Assembly (NCBI RefSeq): GCF_012927245.1
Contig: NZ_JABBGE010000006.1
Location: forward strand, 440,527-504,526
From: Streptomyces sp. R302
GTDB lineage: Bacteria > Actinomycetota > Actinomycetes > Streptomycetales > Streptomycetaceae
Length of the DNA stretch: 64,000 nt
Direction: 5' to 3'
The number at the start of each line of letters is the position of its first letter. Positions within the stretch are counted from its first letter, which is position 1. A program made the position numbers and the translations under genes. This document shows, in pieces, positions 61,050-64,000 of the stretch. The notes under the pieces are model-generated. The model was not told where the DNA came from, searched no databases, and saw only the letters and a program-made list of their open reading frames with translations.

Positions 61050-64000
61050 ATGCGTGCGACGTCTTCGGTCATCGTAGGGCGGGACTCCGAGATCGGGCTT
61101 CTGGGCCGCGCTCTGGACGGCGCCGCGCGGGGCTCGGGGAGCGCGGTGTTCCTCGTGGGCGAGGCGGGGATCGGGAAGTCGCGGCTGGCCGGGGAGTGCG
61201 CCTTCCGTGCCTACGGCCTCGACATGCCGGTGCTGCGTGGGCGCGCCACCTCGACCGGGCTCGTCGTCCCCTTCCGCCCGCTGGCCGAGGCGCTCTCCTC
61301 GCGCTTCCGGGCGGCGGGGACGCCCGACGACGCCGAACTCCTCCCCTACCGGCCCGCGTTGGCGAGTCTCGTGCCGGAGTGGCGGGGCGGGGCCGCGCCC
61401 GGGTTTCCGGACTCGCTGATCGAGCTGGCCGAGGCGCTGCTCCGGCTGCTTTCGGTGCTGGGCCGGGAGCGGGGCTGCGTGATCCTCCTGGAGGACCTGC
61501 ACGACGCCGACACCGAGACGGTCGCGGTGGTGGAGTACCTGGTCGACAACGTCGCGGGGTTACCCGTCCTCCTGGTGGCGACGCTCCGCCCGGACCCCGG
61601 CCCGGCCCTGGACCTGGCGCACGCCGCGGAGCTGCGCGGCACCGCCGCGGCGCGGGAGCTGGGTCCGCTGGGGGACGAGGCGGTACGGGACATGATCGCG
61701 GCGTGCCTGGAGACCGGGCGGGGGGAGGTGCCGCAGGCCGCGCACCGGCTGCTGTCGGAGCGGGCGGGCGGGAACCCGTACGTCCTGGAGGTGCTGCTCG
61801 CCGATCTGCTCGACACGGGACGCCTCGGCCGGACGGACGAGGGGTGGCGGCTCGCCGAGCGCTTCGATCCCACCGTGCCCACGGGCATCGTGCGGAGCTG
61901 GGCGCGGCGCCTCGCCCGGCTCGACGAGCCGGTGCGGACGCTGCTGCTGACCGCGGCCACGCTCGGCGGGCGGTTCTCCGTCAGCGTACTGAAGGACGTG
62001 ACCGGCTTCGACGACCGGTCGCTATTCGCGCATCTGCGCTCGGCCTCGGAGGCGGGGATCATCACCCCGGACGGGGCCGCGTACGACCAGTACACCTTCC
62101 GTCACGTGCTGACGGCGGAGGCGCTGCGGGCGACGCTGCCGCCGGCCGAGCAGGCCGCACTGGCCCGGCAGGCCGCCGAGGTGCTCGAAGGCCCCGGCGA
62201 GGCTGGGCGCGAACTGTCGGACGAGGCCCGTCAGTTGGTGGCGGCGCTTCGGCTCGCGGCCGGTGACGAGGCGGCGGCCGCCCGCCAACTGGAGCTGGTC
62301 GGGCGCCATATGCTCGCCGCCGGCGCGGCCGGCTCGGCGGTGGTGCTGCTCGAACGGGCCCGCAAACTGGCGGCCGAGGACGGGCGGGACGCGGTCACGG
62401 TGTCGCTCGCCGTCGCACAGGCCCAGTCCGGGCAGCTGGACACGGCCCGTGCCCTGCTCGACGACCTCGCGCCGGTGTCCGCGGGCTCGCCGGCCGCCGA
62501 GGCGCGGGCCGAGGCGCTGGTGGAGGTCGCCTGGGTGGCGACCATGGCGGAGCAGCGGGAGGAGGCGCTGTCCCTGACGCGGGCCGCCCGCGCCCTGCTC
62601 GGGCCCGCGCCGCTGCCGGTGCACGAGGCGGCGCTCGCGGTGGTCGAGGGGCATCTGACGCTGCTGCCGGGCCACGCGGGGCGCGAGGACCCGACGGAGG
62701 CGGAACGTTCCCGCACGCGCGAGGACCTCGCGGAGACGGAACGTTCCGCCAGACGGGCCGCGCTGATCGCCGAGGAGCACCGGACACCGGTCGTGGCCTG
62801 CCGGGCCTGGCAGTTGCTGGCCCTGCTCTCCCGCGAGCGGGGCTTCGGCGAGGCCGACGCCTGCCTCGAACGCATGCTGGCCGTCTCCGAGGAGCACCGG
62901 CTCCCGGTGTGGCGCGCCGAGGCCCTCGTCCGCCTCGGCGCCAACGCCTTCATGCGGACCGGTGAGGCGGCCCGCCTCGAAACGGCCCGCTCGGCCGCCC
63001 GGGAGCTCGGCTCACTCGCCCTCCTCCAGCACATCGACGGCATGCTGGCGATGCAGGCGGTGCTCGGCGGACGCTGGGAGCGCGCCACGGAGATCGTCGA
63101 GCAGTCGGTCGAGGCGAGCGTCCGGGTCCGCAACCACGCCGCCCACCGCTATCTGCTGCTCGTGCGCGCCACCTCCGCCGCCCACCAGGGGCGCTCCCGC
63201 GAGCGGGACCAGGCGCTGACGCGGCTGCGCCGCGCGGGCGGCGAGGAGTCGATGCTCGTCCCCCTCCAGCGCGGCCTCTGTCAGGCGATGGGGGCGCTCA
63301 TGGAGGAGGACCGGGAGCGGGCGCTGGCCGAACTCGACGCCTCGCTGGCCTGGGAGCGGGCGCACCCCAGCTTCTTCTACCTGAGCGGACGGTACGGGCT
63401 CCGCCCGCTGCTGCGCGTCCTGAGCGGCGCGGACGACCGGGCCGCGTACCGGGAGACGCTGGCCTCCCCGGGCGCGGCGCTCGCCTGGAACCGGGTCTTC
63501 CTGGGCATGGCGGACGCCGTGCTGCTCGGCCGGGAGAAGGACCGGGCGGGCGCGCTGCGGGCCGTACGCGCCACCGGGGAAGCCGCGCGGGCCTTCCCCC
63601 AGGCCTGGCACCTGGCCCTGCGGCTGACGGCCGAGGCCGCGCTCGCCGACGGCTGGGGCGAACCCGTGGCCTGGCTGCGTACCGCCGAGGAGTACTTCTA
63701 CGGCGCGGGCGTCCAGCCGGTGGCGGCGGCCTGCCGGGCCGCGCTGCGGCAGGCGGGCGTGACCGTCTCGCAGCGCCGGGGCGGCCGCGAGCGGATCCCC
63801 GCCGGGCTGCGCGAGGTCGGCGTGACCCCGCGCGAGCACGAGGTCTTCGTGCTGCTCGCCGAACGTCCGGGCAACCAGGAGATCGCCCGGCGGCTGCACA
63901 TCTCCCCGCGCACGGTGGAGAAGCACCTGGCGAGCCTCCTCGCGAAGACCGGCCGCGCGGACCGCGCGGCCCTCTGCGCCCTGTCCGCCGAGAGCGCCGG
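61050..64000 (+). CDS. LuxR-family regulator with AAA ATPase domain (runs off the window)
   Basis: An open frame continuing to the window end (at least 983 residues). The N terminus is an AAA-type ATPase: VGRDSEIGLLGRALDGAARG, Walker A LVGEAGIGKSRLAGE and Walker B GCVILLEDLHDAD. A long helical TPR-like middle follows. Near the end a LuxR helix-turn-helix is already visible: TPREHEVFVLLAERPGNQEIARRL then HISPRTVEKHLASLLAKTG, so only a few residues are missing. ATG 61050 is used; GTG 61044 is an alternative, and neither has a good ribosome site. It sits directly behind the lanthipeptide genes and may be their pathway-specific activator, by location only. Confidence 0.88.
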   Translation, partial: MRATSSVIVGRDSEIGLLGRALDGAARGSGSAVFLVGEAGIGKSRLAGECAFRAYGLDMPVLRGRATSTGLVVPFRPLAEALSSRFRAAGTPDDAELLPYRPALASLVPEWRGGAAPGFPDSLIELAEALLRLLSVLGRERGCVILLEDLHDADTETVAVVEYLVDNVAGLPVLLVATLRPDPGPALDLAHAAELRGTAAARELGPLGDEAVRDMIAACLETGRGEVPQAAHRLLSERAGGNPYVLEVLLADLLDTGRLGRTDEGWRLAERFDPTVPTGIVRSWARRLARLDEPVRTLLLTAATLGGRFSVSVLKDVTGFDDRSLFAHLRSASEAGIITPDGAAYDQYTFRHVLTAEALRATLPPAEQAALARQAAEVLEGPGEAGRELSDEARQLVAALRLAAGDEAAAARQLELVGRHMLAAGAAGSAVVLLERARKLAAEDGRDAVTVSLAVAQAQSGQLDTARALLDDLAPVSAGSPAAEARAEALVEVAWVATMAEQREEALSLTRAARALLGPAPLPVHEAALAVVEGHLTLLPGHAGREDPTEAERSRTREDLAETERSARRAALIAEEHRTPVVACRAWQLLALLSRERGFGEADACLERMLAVSEEHRLPVWRAEALVRLGANAFMRTGEAARLETARSAARELGSLALLQHIDGMLAMQAVLGGRWERATEIVEQSVEASVRVRNHAAHRYLLLVRATSAAHQGRSRERDQALTRLRRAGGEESMLVPLQRGLCQAMGALMEEDRERALAELDASLAWERAHPSFFYLSGRYGLRPLLRVLSGADDRAAYRETLASPGAALAWNRVFLGMADAVLLGREKDRAGALRAVRATGEAARAFPQAWHLALRLTAEAALADGWGEPVAWLRTAEEYFYGAGVQPVAAACRAALRQAGVTVSQRRGGRERIPAGLREVGVTPREHEVFVLLAERPGNQEIARRLHISPRTVEKHLASLLAKTGRADRAALCALSAESA

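Overview
The window is high-GC actinobacterial chromosome, almost certainly Streptomyces. GTG and TTG starts are common and genes are chained by ATGA or GTGA overlaps. It carries large LuxR-type ATPase regulators, Scr1-type XRE/DUF5753/DUF397 pieces beside a tRNA, secreted CBM2 and YD-repeat proteins, a mycothiol-type DinB-fold enzyme and a class II lanthipeptide locus. No plasmid or phage backbone is visible. The window opens just before a transporter gene and ends inside a regulator gene.

1-9.7 kb: a one-direction catabolic-looking operon. It encodes an MFS importer, an extended SDR, a maleylpyruvate-isomerase-family protein, a decayed MerR gene, a hydroxycinnamoyl-CoA hydratase/lyase-like crotonase, a coumarate-CoA-ligase-like enzyme, a classical SDR, an epoxide-hydrolase-type alpha/beta hydrolase and a group D flavin monooxygenase. 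Together they suggest CoA activation and side-chain cleavage of an aromatic acid. 9.7-12.7 kb: an SRPBCC/ArsR pair behind two palindromic operators, a DHA2 efflux pump and a second SRPBCC protein.

12.7-15 kb: a decayed integrative island at the 3' end of tRNA-Pro(GGG), with a truncated XRE gene, an EVK-motif nuclease fragment, a frameshifted DUF5753 gene and DUF397. 15-22.2 kb: housekeeping-like genes (DUF309, DUF488, TetR, PAP2, EamA, SPFH plus NAD-kinase-like, GNAT) and a MITE-like element whose ends supply the stop codons of both flanking genes. 22.2-22.53 kb: a non-coding island with eleven GGATCC sites spaced at multiples of about 10.5 bp.

23-35 kb: a secreted subtilisin, a giant LuxR ATPase, a maltokinase-cap protein, a TagC-like protein and a secreted paralogue of its C-terminal module, a P450, a CBM2/beta-helix protein and a SUKH protein. 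35-44.7 kb: TetR plus AidB, an ECF sigma factor with a His-rich membrane partner, an ABC-F ATPase behind a leader peptide, a secreted phosphoesterase, an MFS protein and a beta-propeller protein.

44.6-57.3 kb: a secreted DNRLRE/FG-GAP protein diverges from a 2,420-residue RHS polymorphic toxin with HINT domain, nuclease-like tip and adjacent immunity gene. The tip region is visibly less GC-rich and is followed by a broken integrase. 57.5-61 kb: a LanM synthetase and a precursor peptide with a single cysteine, followed by a LuxR-type regulator that runs off the end.
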